Shown: positions 25,811 to 38,629, counted from the stretch's first letter. The stretch is DNA of 64,000 nt from Byssochlamys sp. IMV 00236 (GCA_001931875.2 MSJH02000824.1:373665-437664), one strand, 5' to 3'. Notes: generated by a model not told the origin, from the sequence alone. Program-made: numbers and translations.

Positions 25811-26189
25811 AATATTAAGTTAAGTTAAGCTAAGAAATTAAGCTTAGCTTATTAAGTTAAACTAAGAGTATTAATTTAGTTTATTAAATTAAGCTAAGGA
25901 TTTAAACTTAACTTAGCTTATAAGCTAAGCTTATAAGTTTAATATATAACTTAGTTTCTTAATTAAAATTAATATATTAATAAAATCGCTTATTAAATTA
26001 CTTTATTAAAACTAGTATTAAAATAAGTCTTAATAAAATTAAGGTTTAAACTAGGCTTATAAGTTAAGTTAAGCTAAGCTTCTTAATTTAACTTAATAAG
26101 CTAAGTTAATACTTTTAACTTAACTTAGAGGTCTTAGTAAATTAAGTTACGCTAAGTTAAGCTTTAATTTAACTTATTATTTACTTTAT

Positions 26190-26542
26190 TTACTCTTAAA
26201 TTAATTAAATTTAAAATAGTAATAATAATTTACTTTTATATAAAAAAACCTATAATAAAATTACTCTAGTATTTAATATATTAAATATTAAACTTAATAA
26301 AAATTAAATTCTGTTAAAAATTAAATTCTGTTAAAAATTAAAGTATTAATTTACTATTACTATATTTTCTATAAAGAATTTTAATAACTTAAAAGAAAAA
26401 CTTATTCTTACTCTTTTATAGAAGAACTATAAGTAATAATTTATTATATAAAGAAATAGTTAATTAATAAGAACTATTAAAGAATTATAAAATTAATTAA
26501 AAGTAACTATAAAGTAATATTTATTAAGATTAATATAACTAT
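26190..26542 (+). mobile_element. Copia B1, leader and gag start
   Basis: Matches the leader and early gag of the plus-strand Copia at 63540-63870. It includes a 17-bp tandem duplication (AAAAATTAAATTCTGTT) near 26305-26340. It ends at ACTAT, the target duplication of Gypsy D, and resumes at 36790 with the sequence expected from 63866 onward. Confidence 0.68.
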
Positions 26543-26871
26543 TATTATAGGAAGATATATTAAGACTTAGTATAGAGTCTTTAAGCGAGTAAGTATTAAG
26601 AAAGAAGAGAAAAGTATTTAATTTTAGAGCTTAGAGTAGAGTTAGAGAAGAAGCTCTAGCTATAAACTAATATAGTAAACTAATAATAATTTAATATTAA
26701 ACTAATATTAAATAATAATAGAAAGATAAAGCTAATTATTTTATTCTAAATAATTAAAAGGTATTTCCCTTTTATCTTTTATTACTTTATTTATAAACTT
26801 TTTAAAGACTTTAAATAGAAGCATATAATCTTTTAACTAATTATATTCTTTATGCTAATTCTCCTTATTAT
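26543..26871 (-). repeat. Gypsy D 3' LTR (329 bp)
   Basis: Starts TATTATAGGAAGATAT, ends CTCCTTATTAT. It matches 36461-36789 at nearly all positions apart from C/T and G/A changes and keeps AAGCGAGTAAG where the partner has AAGCAAATAAG. Confidence 0.9.
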
Positions 26872-26899
26872 ATAGCTTCCCTCTCTTTAAGAGTAAATA

Positions 26900-29050
26900 T
26901 CTTTATTTACCTTCTTTAATTATTATAATTTATATTATCTTTTTTTTTTAATATTATAAATTATTCCTAAAGTAAGAATGCTTTAATTTCTAGTATTATA
27001 TATATTTTAAAACCTCTAATTTATAAAGCTAAGTTTCTTTCTTCTATAGATAATCTTAGACTAATAATATATCTTACTTTAATATAAAATATAGCTTTGC
27101 TTTAACTTTTAAGTAATCTTAGTTTAGCTAATTAAGTATTATTTTACTTATAGTTATAACTTTATTTATCTAGATATTAAAAGGCCCAGATCCTCTTTAA
27201 TTAAATCTTATCTTATTTTATTCCCTATAATTAAAATAGCAGATATTATTAAGATTTATTCTTTAATTCTCTAATATTAGCTAATATAGATTATTAATAA
27301 AGATTACTTCTCTTTACTTAAATATAATATCTCTTAAACCTATAGTTTTCTTAGACTTATCTCTAATAATTAGTCTAGTCCCTAGAGTTATAAAACCTTA
27401 GCCTATTTCTCTTTTAAAGATCGCAGTCTCTATATTTAATACTCTTAGCTTATATCCCCTAAAATATTAGATTTATAATCTATATTTACTATAATTATAT
27501 AATATTAATTAAATTAAATAAATCTAGATATTTTATGCAATAATCTTTTAAAGAATACTTTAAGATAAGTTTTTAAGCCCTATTAATTCTTTATCTTTCT
27601 TCTTATAATAAAGGGCTGCTTTTACTTCTATAATAGTATATTATAATATTTCTTTTATTAGTTTCTTTTTAAAGGGTATAATTTAAAAAACCCTATTTAT
27701 TTTTTAATAGTTAAAATCTTCCTTTATTATAATATTTAACTAGATATATTAGTCCTATATCTTATTTAGGGTAAAGTTTTTTTTACTTAAGTTAAAATAT
27801 TTTCTATTCTTATACTTAGATTTAAGATATTCTTTAGCTTTATATAAATTATTTTAAGCTTTATAATATAAGCTATTAGATATATTATTAGAAGTATTTA
27901 TATTAATTAATCTAAGATCTTTAAATAATTAAACTATTCTTAATATTAGGGATTTCTTAGGGAGAAAGTCTTTAGATAAAATTTTTTTAACTTTTATATT
28001 ATTTCTATCTTTTATACTTTTAAGACTTCCTAAAATAAAACTTTTTATTCTTTCTTTAATTTAGCTATTGCTAAGTATATTTAATATTTATTTAATCTTT
28101 AAATTATCTTTAAATTATATAGTTCTAGCGTTCTATATATCTTTTAAATATTTAGTTTTTTTCTTAATAAAAGGGTCTTCTAGGTTTACTATAAAAAAGA
28201 AGGGTTTTATATTAATTTTTAAAACTCTACTAGAAGGTTTTATTACTTATTTATTTTTAAAGATTTTATTTATAGATTATTTAATTTCTTTAAATAAATT
28301 TTTATAAGGATAAGTTATTGCTTTAAATAATCTCTTCTTTTATTATTTTACTACTGCTAGCTTTATATTTCTAACTATTTTTAATATTTCTTTAGCTTTT
28401 TTTATAGATATATTCTCTCTTATATTAATTATATTAGCTAATAATTATATATATAGCTTATAAATTAAATTAATTTTCCTAAAATTAATTTATTATAAGA
28501 TTTTTTTAACCTCTTTAATACTTATATTTAGTTTACTTAGCTAAGATTATATTTTAATTTTTCCCTTATCTAGATAATAATAATTCTTAAAATTAATATT
28601 AAATCTCTATTTTCTTTAAAACTATTTCTAGTAGTCTATATTAATATTTTAATATTTAAGATTATTATTACTATTTATAAGCATTTTTAATCTTTTTTTA
28701 AAAATATTATCTTTTATACTTCTTAATTCTATTATACTTTATATTTTTTTAATATAAATTTAATATATAATAGTAAGTTTAATTCTTTCTTTTCTTAAAA
28801 ATTCTAATACTTTTTTATCTTCTAAATTAATAATAGCCTTTTCTATTAATATAAATATATTAATTTTATATTTATATCTTTTTTCTAGCTATTTCCTCTT
28901 ATTTTAAATCTTAAACCTTTTTTCCCCTTTTAATTTTTTAGGATTTTTAATCCTCTTTTTTCTTTTCTCTTCCTTCTCTATATTTTCCTCTTTTTTATCT
29001 AATATTAGATTTATTAATAAGCTTTTACCTAAATCTTTTATTTAATATTT
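26900..29050 (-). pseudogene. Extra 3' coding region of Gypsy D, unrecognised
   Basis: On the minus strand from about 29050 down to 26950 a long frame can be followed with stops only as TAA/TAG from former Gln or Trp codons. It starts with a very basic, Lys-rich stretch (RIKNPKKLKGKKRFKIQNKR), continues with charged helical sequence, and has a better-kept block around 27450-27250 reading RVLNIETAIFKREIGQGF and GTRLIIRDKSKKTIGLRDI. It lies after integrase, where a usual Gypsy ends. No family was recognised. It could be an extra retrotransposon ORF (env-like position, though no membrane segments stand out) or captured host sequence. Confidence 0.5.
28068..28307 (+). other. Longest open frame: spurious antisense ORF
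   Basis: A 79-codon frame starting at TTG, not ATG. It is made almost only of Leu, Ile, Phe, Lys, Tyr and Ser, the composition expected from T-rich DNA, and lies antisense to the decayed 3' region of Gypsy D. Nothing supports expression; listed only because it is the longest uninterrupted frame in 64 kb. Confidence 0.85.
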
Positions 29051-30749
29051 TTTTTTCTTCTATAATCTTCTTTAAAAGATTATTCTCTTTTATTTTTATT
29101 TTAATCTCTTATAGTTCTTTATTAATAGGCTTTTAAAAAATTAGTCCTTTTTTATTAAGGGCTTTTTTTAAAATATCTTTTACCTTTTTAATATTAGTTA
29201 GTTATAGGCTCTTTTTAATTAATATTCTTTATCTCCTAATATTATAAAGTCTATTAATCTATACTTTTACTAAATATATAGCTATTATTTTTTAATCTCT
29301 AATACTAGAAGCTAATCTTTTTATAGCTACTAAAGTCTAGTATAATTATCTAATAATTAATAAGACTTAATTTATAGTCTCTTAGCCTTATTTCTCTATA
29401 GCTTTATAATAGCCTTTATTAATATATTTATAATTCTTTTTTACTTATATTTTTAATTCTTTTAGTTTATTAATAGCTAATACTTCTTTTTTTTTATTTC
29501 TTTTAATAGCTTCTATTAATTTAAGAAATTATAAAAATTATTAGCTATTTTATTATACCTGCTTTAAAAATTTAAAATAATTATTACTATATTGCTTATA
29601 AATTAAACCTTCTCTTTTTTATTATTAGCTTTACTTATTATCTCTTTTATAAGCTTATAAATTTTATTAATTATAGTATATATATATATTTTAAATTAAA
29701 GAGCTTTATTTTAATAGATAATATTTTATATTTCTAGTATATTTTTTTCTATTTTTAATATATATTTTTATAGAGTAATTCTTTAAAATAGTTTTTAAAT
29801 AAAAAAATATATTTAAAAGATAAGATAAGTTTAAGTTTAGCTTAATTTAATCTTTAATTACTTTTACTATAGTATTATATAATATAAAAAATAAGATTTT
29901 TATAATAAGATAAAAATTCTTTATTTATTATTTATATTCTTTATCTAATATTTTCTATTTTTAGCTTTATTTATAGACTTTTTTAAGATATTTAAACTAA
30001 TATTATATATTTTTTAATTATCTCTTTTTTTTTCTTTTTTAATTATTATTAAGTATCTTTAAATCTTTTCTCTCCCTTAAAGAAAACGCCCTTATTTTAA
30101 ATTTATTCTCTTTCTCTTTTTATTATAGCATTAGTACTTATTTTATTATTATTCTTTTATTTCTTCTCCTTTTAAACTAATTCTTTATTTAGTATTAAAT
30201 TTATTTTATTACTAGCTTTTTGCTTCTTTCCTTTTAAGCTAATATTTTTAAAAGGAGGGTACTAGAATAATAACTATATATTCTAATTTAAGTAATATTT
30301 AGTCTATATTATCTTTACTATTATTTATTTATTAATTTTCTTACTTAAGTTTTATATTATTATTTATTATTAATATATCTTTTTAATTATCTTATAAATA
30401 ATAGCCTTTTAAGTAATTTCTATAGATTAAATCTTAAAAAGCTATATTATCTAACTCCTTAAGCTTATAAGAACCTTTTTAAAAGACTTTCTTAATTTAA
30501 TATAGTTTAAGCTAATAATATACTAATTTAGTAGAGTAAGATATTTTAAGCTTTATATTATAAAATAAAATAAGTTATCTTTTAATTAGTTATTCTTTAT
30601 AAAGTTACTTTTTATTATTAAAGGCTTTCTTACTAGCTTCCTTTATATATTAGATATAAAGCTATATTTCTTTTATATTTTAATCTCTAAGTTCTATTTA
30701 CTTTATATAAAAAAGGAGAAGGTCTTTTATAGTTTTAACTTTATCTTAT

Positions 30750-31900
30750 ATTAATATCTTTTAAATAAGTATTTTTAGTTTAATTAGTAATACTATATTA
30801 TATCTTATAATTACTTTAAATAGTATTAAACTAATAAAGATCTTAACTATATTTCTATTTATTTAAATTATAGCCAGTAAATAATTTATTTAATTTACCC
30901 TTATTCTTTTTATAAGTTTCTTAATATTATATATAAAGGATTTATATATAACTTTAACTGCTTTATTTGCTTACAGGTTATATAATAAGACTTTAATATA
31001 ATTAATCTTATATTTCTATATTAATATATTAATTATAGCTTTATTTTTTAGTCCTTTATTATTAATAAAAGTCTCTATTATTCTTTAGTAATAAATTTAG
31101 TCTTTTTATAAGAATTTAATAATAGCTCTTAAAGTAAAGCTATTAAGCGCTTTATATTTAATCTAATTAAAGTTATCTTAAAATATAATAATATAAGTTT
31201 TTCTCTTATTAAGCGATATAATCTTATAAATATTTAAATATAGCTTTAATCTCTCTAATAGAATAAATATTAATTATAAAGCTTTTTTTATATATTCTTT
31301 ATTAGCTTTTTAATATTTATTATATATCTTTATTTATTTAGTAATATATTTATATAGGCCTTTTTATTAATATTAATTAGCTACTTTCTTATATATTACT
31401 TTATATTTCTAATATTTATATTCTTTATAAAGGGTAATAAAGATCTCTTTTTACTTTCTTTTATTATTAATAATTATTTAATAAAGCTAATTTTACTATG
31501 CTTTTTAAAAAAAAACACTATTTTATACTATATACTTTACGGCCTCCTTTTTAAACTTAGTATATTATCTCTAGTTTATATTATCTAGTTTTATTATAGT
31601 TTATAACTATTTTATAATTAATAAAGATTTTTTTAATTAATATAATATAGGCGTTAATTAAGAGATATTATTTAATTTTACTTTTTATATACTAATATAA
31701 TAGACTATATAAAACTATAGGTTTAAGAATTTTTCTATATTATTATTTTCTGCTTCTTCTAGGTTTTACTTTATTACCGGCTTTTAAAATAATCTGTCTA
31801 TAACTAAGTTCTTTTTTCTTAATATATAAATAATATTAAAATTAAATAGCTAAATCTAAGTAATTTATTAAATAATTATTAATTTAGGGAGATTTATAGC
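30750..31900 (-). pseudogene. Gypsy D integrase, RIP-inactivated
   Basis: The minus strand around 31076-30950 reads IETFINNKGLKNKAIIN, then KYKINYIKVLLYNL*ANKAVK. This is the RIP form of the retroviral-type integrase core DGGPEN.A.......Y.I......PY.PQANG.VE. The second catalytic Asp became Asn and the Glu of the DDE triad became Lys, both G-to-A changes. Upstream, 31900-31400, would be the zinc-binding domain and first Asp, which are not clear. It sits downstream of RT as in Ty3/gypsy. Confidence 0.75.
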
Positions 31901-33150
31901 TATTTTATTTAATTGCGCAACTAGAATTTTTATATTTATCTCTAGTTAAAAATATATACTATATAAGTATACTTAGAATTTATAAAATATTTTTAATACT
32001 GCCCTATACTTTAGCTTTTCTTTATTATATTACCTTTTTACTTATATTTATATTTTACTTTTATATTTAGCTAAGTATCTTTTATTAAACTCTTTTTTTT
32101 TAAGTAAGTTATATTTCTTATTTATTGCTATTAGTATTAATATTAATAATAATTATACTTCTCTCTCTATAGTTAATTAGCTTAAGTGCTAATATTATTA
32201 TTAGGGCTATTTTTAAAGTATTTATTATTTCTTATTATTCTAGCCCTTAAAAGAAGTTTTATTTCTTTTTTAGTATTAAGTATATTAGCTTAGCCTTAAT
32301 AATATATTCTTTAATCTATATTTAGTAATAGGCTATAACTTTTAGAAATCCTCTTACTTCTTATAAATTCTAATAAAATAATTATTTTAAGATCTTAATT
32401 ACTTTAATTAACTTAAGATATTTCCCCTTAGTATTATATATATAGCCTATTATTTTAATTTCTAATACTATAAATTATAATTTCTCTCTAGTAATTATTA
32501 AATCTATAAGTTTAAAACTATATAGTATCTTATTAATATTCTAGATATATTTAAATATAAACCTTTTAATTCCTAGTAATATCTCTTCCTTTTTATAATT
32601 AATTTTAAGTCCTTATATTAGTATATTATCTAGAAATATATTATAAATATTAAGAATATTATCTGCTAGTACTTTTATAACCCTTTATATAAACTTTTAT
32701 ATTATATTTATTTATTTTTAGAATAATCTAGCTTAATAAACTAAACTAATCTCTAGTATATAGAAAGCTATTAAGTCTTATAATTCTTTAGCTAATTTTA
32801 ACTAATTATACCTAGAGAATAAGTCTATAAGTATTAATACTAATATTTTACTAAACTCTTTTAAGAATTTATTAGCTAAAAGAGATAGATTAATATCTTA
32901 TATTATTATTTAATTAACTTTTATAGCTATATTAATTAATTAATATTTATTACTTTTCTTTTTTATTAAGAATTATAGATTTTAATAGGGTCTTTAATTA
33001 TATTTAAGAATCCCTATATTTATTCTTTCTTTTACTATTCTTTATATTATATTATAGAGTATCTTTAATATTAAAAAGCTCTTTGCCTATTATAGTTTAT
33101 AATCTATAGTCTAAATAATAATTAAAAATATAACTTTTAGATATATTTAT
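31900..33150 (-). pseudogene. Gypsy D reverse transcriptase, RIP-inactivated
   Basis: The minus strand from about 33060 reads IVKERINIGIL, then LINIAIKVN (former DL/N substrate-binding block), LANKFLKEF, LIDLFSRYNQLKLAKEL*DLIAFY, where LIDLFSGYDQ is the first catalytic Asp block. The active site IFLDNI at about 32620-32642 corresponds to FIDDV/FLDDI, so one Asp survives and one became Asn. LLGIKRFIFKYI*NIN follows, matching PGIR.FV.EHIQ, a block characteristic of one group of fungal Gypsy polymerases. RNase H would follow at about 31950-32400. Confidence 0.8.
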
Positions 33151-33199
33151 TTAATCTCTTTAAAGGTTTAGATAAAAGTTATTTCTTAGGTAAAAAGTA

Positions 33200-36100
33200 T
33201 CTTTATTAATAGTTCTTTTTTTTTAGCTATAGATTATCTCTTATAATAAGATTTTTTAAATAATTTAATATTAGTCTTATTTCTCTTTTAATATTTAATA
33301 TCTTTAACTAGATATATTTAATAAATCCTTTATATATTTCTTTTATACTTTTTTAGGGGTTCTTATAATAGCGCTCTTTAATAACTTCTTTTTATTCTAA
33401 TAGCCCCCCTAAAGCTATTATAGGTCTATTTAATATATTTATTAAATAAACCTTTTTATATTTCTTTTTATACTATATATTAATAAAATATTTTATTTTT
33501 ATAGTAAAAAAGTTATATCTTTTAAATAGTCTATACCCCTATAATCTTCTAATTCTTTTATTTAATTTAGTAAGTTTAAATATCTTTATTCCTTTACTTT
33601 TAATTTCCTCGCTTACTTTAAAGCTAATATTATTTATTAAGTATAGCTCCTATAGGCCTTCTTTATTCTTAGTTTAATATTTATTATTTCTTTTTAGCTT
33701 TAGTTTAATAACTTTTATATTTAAGATAATAAATTATATAATATCTCTTCTCTTAATTTATTTCTTAGGTTATTTATTAAAAATATTTATATTATTGCTT
33801 AATTCTTCTAGTCTATAAAATAAATTATATTTTCTATTATTCTATTAGATAAGGCTATATATTTTAAATATACTTAATATTTAAACAGTTATCTTAAGAT
33901 ATAGTTATTATTAATTCTATTATTTATTATAAAAAAAGGGATCTTATAATAAAAAGATCTTACCTATATAAATATCTCTTTATAGAGATTTATAAAAGGA
34001 GTTTATTTACTATCTGCTAAAATTATATTACTCTTAAACTTTTAGTTTATAATAAGCTTATAGTAATTCGCTATATCTTTATATATTATATTAATTTTAG
34101 CTCTGCTATCTATTATAATATTTTATAGCTTTTTATATTTATTAATTTTAATAGGTAGTTTTAAAATTATAGCTATATATAATACCCTATTATTATTAAA
34201 AGGCTTAAGTTATAATAATATATAAGTATATTAGTTTAAACTATTTATTATATATTCTATATTAGATACTAAAGTATTAAACTATATAGTTTTAAAGTTA
34301 TAAAATAATATCTTAGTTATTACTAATTATAGTTAAAGGATAAATAAGGCTTTATAAAGCCTAGGAGATAATTTAATAAAATCTCTAATAAATATTTAAA
34401 CCTTAGTATTTAAGATTTAGTTTATAATACTTATTATATCTATAGTCCCTTTTAATTTATTTGCTATTTTAAACTTTCTTAAAGATAGTTTCTCTCTTAT
34501 CTTAGTTATTTTCTTATTTTTATCTAGTTTAAGTACTTTTTTTATATCTTTATCTACTATTTTTATTTACTTAATTATATTTAGTAGCTAATAATTACTA
34601 AACTAGTTTATTTTAATTAAGGGAAATCTTTACTCTTATTTAATTACTCTTTATAATTTTTTTTTATATTATTATTTAATCCTATTTTATCTTTTCTTTA
34701 TTTCTTAAGGCTTTTTTAATCTTATTATATTAACTAAATAATAATCTTCTATAATATTACTAGCTTTTTCTTTAAAGCTTAAGTTATTATTAGTCTGTTC
34801 TAGTATAATAGACTATATATTATATTTAATTAAATTAATTTGTTTTTATTTCTTCTTTAATCTCTATTTAATAATTGCTTTTTATAATATATTTCTTTAA
34901 ATAAGGCGGATAATTTCTCTATTTTACCCTTTTAGTTTAAAATAAAGTTTATAGTCTTTTCCTTAATAAATAAGTTTTTAATTTAAGAGGTTCTTTAAAT
35001 CTAGATAATAAGGTTAAATATAATTAGAAGCCTAGTAGAAGTTATATAAATTTAAAGGAATTTTAGATTCTCTAGTTAGAATAAATCCTAAAGGTATTTT
35101 AGCTTATATATTTATATTAGTATTAGGTATACTATTATTAGGCCTTCTTATATACTATATATTATATAGTTTTAATTTCTTAAACTCTTTTATTAATTAA
35201 TTAATTTATAACTGCTTTATTAACTTTACTTTAATATTTTATTATTTAGTCTTATTCTTATTCTTATTTAAATAAGTTTTATTAAGTTTAATAAGAAGTT
35301 ATATATTATCTTCTTTAATTATTTTCTCCTTTATTAAAGCTGCTATATCTTAATCTTTCTCTAGTTTTTTACTATTAAGATAGTAAAGGGTTTTAATTAT
35401 TTTTACCCTATTTATTATCTCTTTATAGAAATTAATATATTTAATAATAGATAGAGTATAATAGTCTATATTTAATTCTTAAACTATTTATTACTTAAGC
35501 TCTTCTAAAAGTTCTTAGAGATATTAAACTCTCTATAAGTATTAGCTTAACTTATCTAAAGTTATTAGTGCTTCTAATATAGTTTAATATTCTTAGTTAT
35601 ATTTCTTTAAGTCCTTAGAGCTATTATATTTTATATTTTTAAACTTTTCTAGCTATTAAATATTATATTTCTTTTAATACTTATTATAGTAAGTATATTT
35701 TTATTTAGTTATTTCTATTAGTTTTAGGTAATTCTTCTCTTTATATTTAGATTAAGTATTTATCTATAATAATATTAATAGGCTATAATAATTTATAAAT
35801 TATTTAGTTTTTTCTTTTTTTAAGAGTTAATTTACTTTATATAGCCTTTTAAAAAGCCTTAGGTAATAAATAATATTATTCTCTTTAAAATAAGGTATTT
35901 TAGAATTCCTAGATATTAATATCTATAGAGCTAATATAACTTAAATTAATTGCGCTATTAATAATCCTATATTTTTAGATATTTAAGCTATTTATATCTT
36001 TAAACTTAATAATATTAAAGAGCTAAAAATTCTTCTATTTTAATTAATGCTAAAAAGATTAGTGCTTTTTTTTATATTTTTTTTAAAGAAATAATAATAA

Positions 36101-36440
36101 AGATAATAATAAAAAGTTCTTCTACTTTTTAATAAATAGTTTTTATTTAATAATTTTTTATTCTTTTTAAATTTTTACTTTCCTTTTATACTTATTAAGC
36201 TCTTCTTTATATTTAATAGTCTTTTCTTTCTCTTATTACTAATATATATTTTTACCTTATATTATTTTTATTATCTCTACTAATTTAAAAAGTATATTTA
36301 TCTTTTTTTATTTATAATAGTAATCTTCCTTAACTATTTTACTTATCTTTTTACTACTTTTTACCCCTTTTTTTAGCTTTAACCTTAACCTTAGCTTTTA
36401 ATTTTTTTTCTCCCTTATTTCTGCTTAATATTTTAATATC
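33200..36440 (-). pseudogene. Gypsy D gag/protease region, RIP-inactivated
   Basis: About 3.2 kb between RT and the 5' LTR, where gag and protease belong. It is strongly pyrimidine-rich on the plus strand. No zinc knuckle or DSG/DTG protease motif could be read with confidence, so this rests on position alone. It ends near 36370-36420 with a Lys-rich stretch on the minus strand. Confidence 0.45.
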
Positions 36441-36460
36441 TTCTATATTTAACTCTATTT

Positions 36461-36789
36461 TATTATAGGAAGATATATTAAGACTTAATATAGAGTCTTT
36501 AAGCAAATAAGTATTAAAAAAGAAGAGAAGGGTATTTAATTTTAGAGCTTAGAATAAAATTAAAGGAGAAGCTTTAGCTATAAACTAATATAGTAAACTA
36601 ATAATAATCTAATATTAAACTAATACTAAATAATAATAAAAAGATAAAGCTAATTATTTTATTCTAAATAACTAAAAGGTATTTTTCTTCTATTCTCTAC
36701 TACTTTATTTATAGACTTTTTAAAGACTTTAAGTAGAAGCATATAATCTCTTAACTAATTATATTCTTTACGCCGATTCTCCCTACTAT
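36461..36789 (-). repeat. Gypsy D 5' LTR (329 bp)
   Basis: Partner of 26543-26871. Keeps TTTACGCCGATTCTCC where the left LTR has TTTATGCTAATTCTCC; such C/T and G/A pairs show that the two LTRs were mutated independently. Confidence 0.9.
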
Positions 36790-37839
36790 ACTATATAATA
36801 CTAAATTATAAATTATTTATTTAAAGATAATTAAAATTAATTTATAAATATCTCTAGTATAAAAGTACTATAAAAGAACTTAAAAAAATAATATAAGAAA
36901 ACTCTTTTTATCTAGAAATATTAACTTATTTAAGCCTATATATATATTTAAATAGTTCTAGAATAAATAATTATAAATATTTAAAGGTAATTATAATAAA
37001 TAAAAAAGAGAATTATTATATTTAATAAAACAATATTTTTTTTAATTAAAAAAAGGCTAGAATTTAATAATTATTCTTAATATTAATTAAAGAATATATT
37101 ATAATTAAGCTTACTATTAATACTTAAAAGAATTTAAAAATTAATAATATTTTAACTATTTTTAATTACCTTTAATAATTAAATCTTATATAAAATTACT
37201 TATATTTTAAATAATATTATTAGTAAGAATTATAATAATATATAAATAATAATATTAATTCTTATATAATTAATAAAACTTATTATTTTAAAAAACTATT
37301 AATTAAGATTTAAAGAAAATATATTTAAGTAAAAAAAGAATTTATATTTAAACTATATAAGTATAATTACTTTATAAAATAAGAATAAAGAGATTTTATA
37401 CTTAAAGAAAATATTACTTATATTAAATTTTAAAGTAAATCTTTTATTAACTAAAATACTTTACTAGTAATTAAACTTATATAAATATCTTAATACTAGG
37501 TTAATATCTATATTAAATAAGTTATATAATATAGTAATTTAAAAAGTTATTAAGTATAAAATTTATATTATTAAGAAGATTTACTTAAACTTAATATTAA
37601 AATTACTATATATATTTATAATACTATTAATTAATAATTATACCTTTAATATTATAATTACTTTTTAAGAGAAGAATAATTTTATAAAAGGCCTTTAAAG
37701 CTATAAGACTTAAAAGAAGTATTAATTATAGTATAAAAGAATTAACTATTTAAAAATTAAAAAAATAGAAATTTATATAAATTTATTATATTAGAAAATA
37801 TAAATTTATTATATTAAAAAAGTTTATAAAGATAATTAC

Positions 37840-38629
37840 TATTAGAGATTCCTATTAGAGTTATTTAATTTTACCTTTATTATTAGCTTAGTAGTTTTAT
37901 ATAAGAGGTTTTAATTTTTAAATTCTAGAGTTTAAGTTATTTACTCTCTTTTTAATAAGTTATAAGTTCTTTATCTTTTTAATTAAATTAATATACTAGC
38001 TACTTATTAGATAATTAAATTTCCTTCTTATTATAAAGTACTACTATAATAAATATAAAAGATATTTTATATTCTCTACTATATAAGGAGAAGATTATAA
38101 AGTTTTTTTATATTTCTTTAAAGAGAAAATTATAAGTTTTTTATATCCTTTAAAGAAAAATATATAGTTTTTATATTCTTTACTAATAAAGGAGAATTAT
38201 AAAGTTTTTACCTATTTAAAATAAAAGATATTTAATATCTTCTATTAATTTAAAGGGGGAAAGTATTTCTTTTAATTTTTAATAATTATTTTAAGCTTAT
38301 TTCCTTTAATCTTAAATAATAACTACTAACTATATTATTATTATAATATTTTATAACTAATTAAATACCTTATACTTTAATAATTAAAATCTTATACTTT
38401 AATAACCGAGATTTATTATTAAATATATAAAAAGAATATTAAATATTAAAGTCTAAATATTAGATTTTATATATAGCTTTTAAATTTAAGCTATTTATTT
38501 ATTTAAGAGGAGGTATTAAGAACTTCTATTAAGGTTATTTAATTTTACCCTTATTATTAGCTTAATAGTCTTATATAAAAGGCTTTAATTTTTAAATTTT
38601 AGAATTTATATTTTTTACTTTCTCTAATA
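37840..38629 (+). mobile_element. 790-bp TRIM-like LTR element
   Basis: Direct repeats of 118 bp (37840-37957) and 116 bp (38514-38629) flank 556 bp that cannot encode pol. Flanks are ATTAC and ATTAT, a 5-bp duplication differing by one RIP-type C-to-T. TTAAGAGGAGG just before the right repeat is a polypurine tract, and AGTTATAAGTTC follows the left repeat where a primer-binding site belongs. It sits in Copia B1, whose sequence continues correctly on both sides. Terminal repeats, polypurine tract and tiny coding-free interior fit a terminal-repeat retrotransposon in miniature. Confidence 0.75.
38070..38215 (+). repeat. Imperfect 30-41-bp tandem repeats inside the TRIM-like element
   Basis: Four imperfect units, each of the pattern TATATTC(T/C)TT...AAAGAGAAAATTATAAGTTTTT, follow one another between about 38070 and 38215. 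Unit length varies, so there is no kept reading frame. Confidence 0.6.

Larger units (their letters stand above)
20485..26189. mobile_element. Non-autonomous hAT relative (~385 bp) split by Copia A
   Basis: 20485-20495 (AATATTAATAT) and 25811-26189 rejoin to a ~385-bp element once Copia A and one copy of its AATAT duplication are removed. Its left end, TAATATTAATATTAAGTTAAG, is the hAT terminus TAGTATTAGTATTAAGTTAAG with G-to-A changes. It then shares the palindromic AAGCTTAGCTTATTAAG tract seen at the ends of both large hAT copies. TTACTCTTA flanks it on both sides (20477-20485 and 26190-26198), and the outer sequence on both sides is Copia B leader. No transposase is present; only hAT end sequence is kept. 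Confidence 0.65.
26543..36789 (-). mobile_element. 10.2-kb Gypsy retrotransposon D
   Basis: The element is 10,247 bp, bounded by two 329-bp LTRs (26543-26871 and 36461-36789) and an exact 5-bp target duplication ACTAT (26538-26542 and 36790-36794). The pyrimidine run AGCTTCCCTCTCTTTAAGAG after the left LTR is the complement of a polypurine tract. The whole interior is T/C-rich on the plus strand, as expected for an A-rich minus-strand coding element. RT and integrase are readable on the minus strand. It is large for a fungal Gypsy; the extra length lies downstream of integrase, where a further decayed coding region is seen. Confidence 0.88.

Noticed and set aside
28068..28307. 79-codon open frame on the plus strand as a real small gene
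   Set aside because: Starts at TTG, has the residue bias of T-rich DNA, lies antisense to a decayed retrotransposon and has no recognisable motif.
30970..31010. Possible tRNA or other structured RNA from a patch with retained CCTGTAAGCAAATAAAGC
   Set aside because: It is the integrase motif PQANKA read from the other strand; no cloverleaf could be drawn.
26900..36440. T-rich plus strand of Gypsy D as a pyrimidine-tract regulatory region or strand-asymmetry origin
   Set aside because: The asymmetry starts and ends at the LTRs and matches an A-rich coding strand of a minus-strand retroelement.
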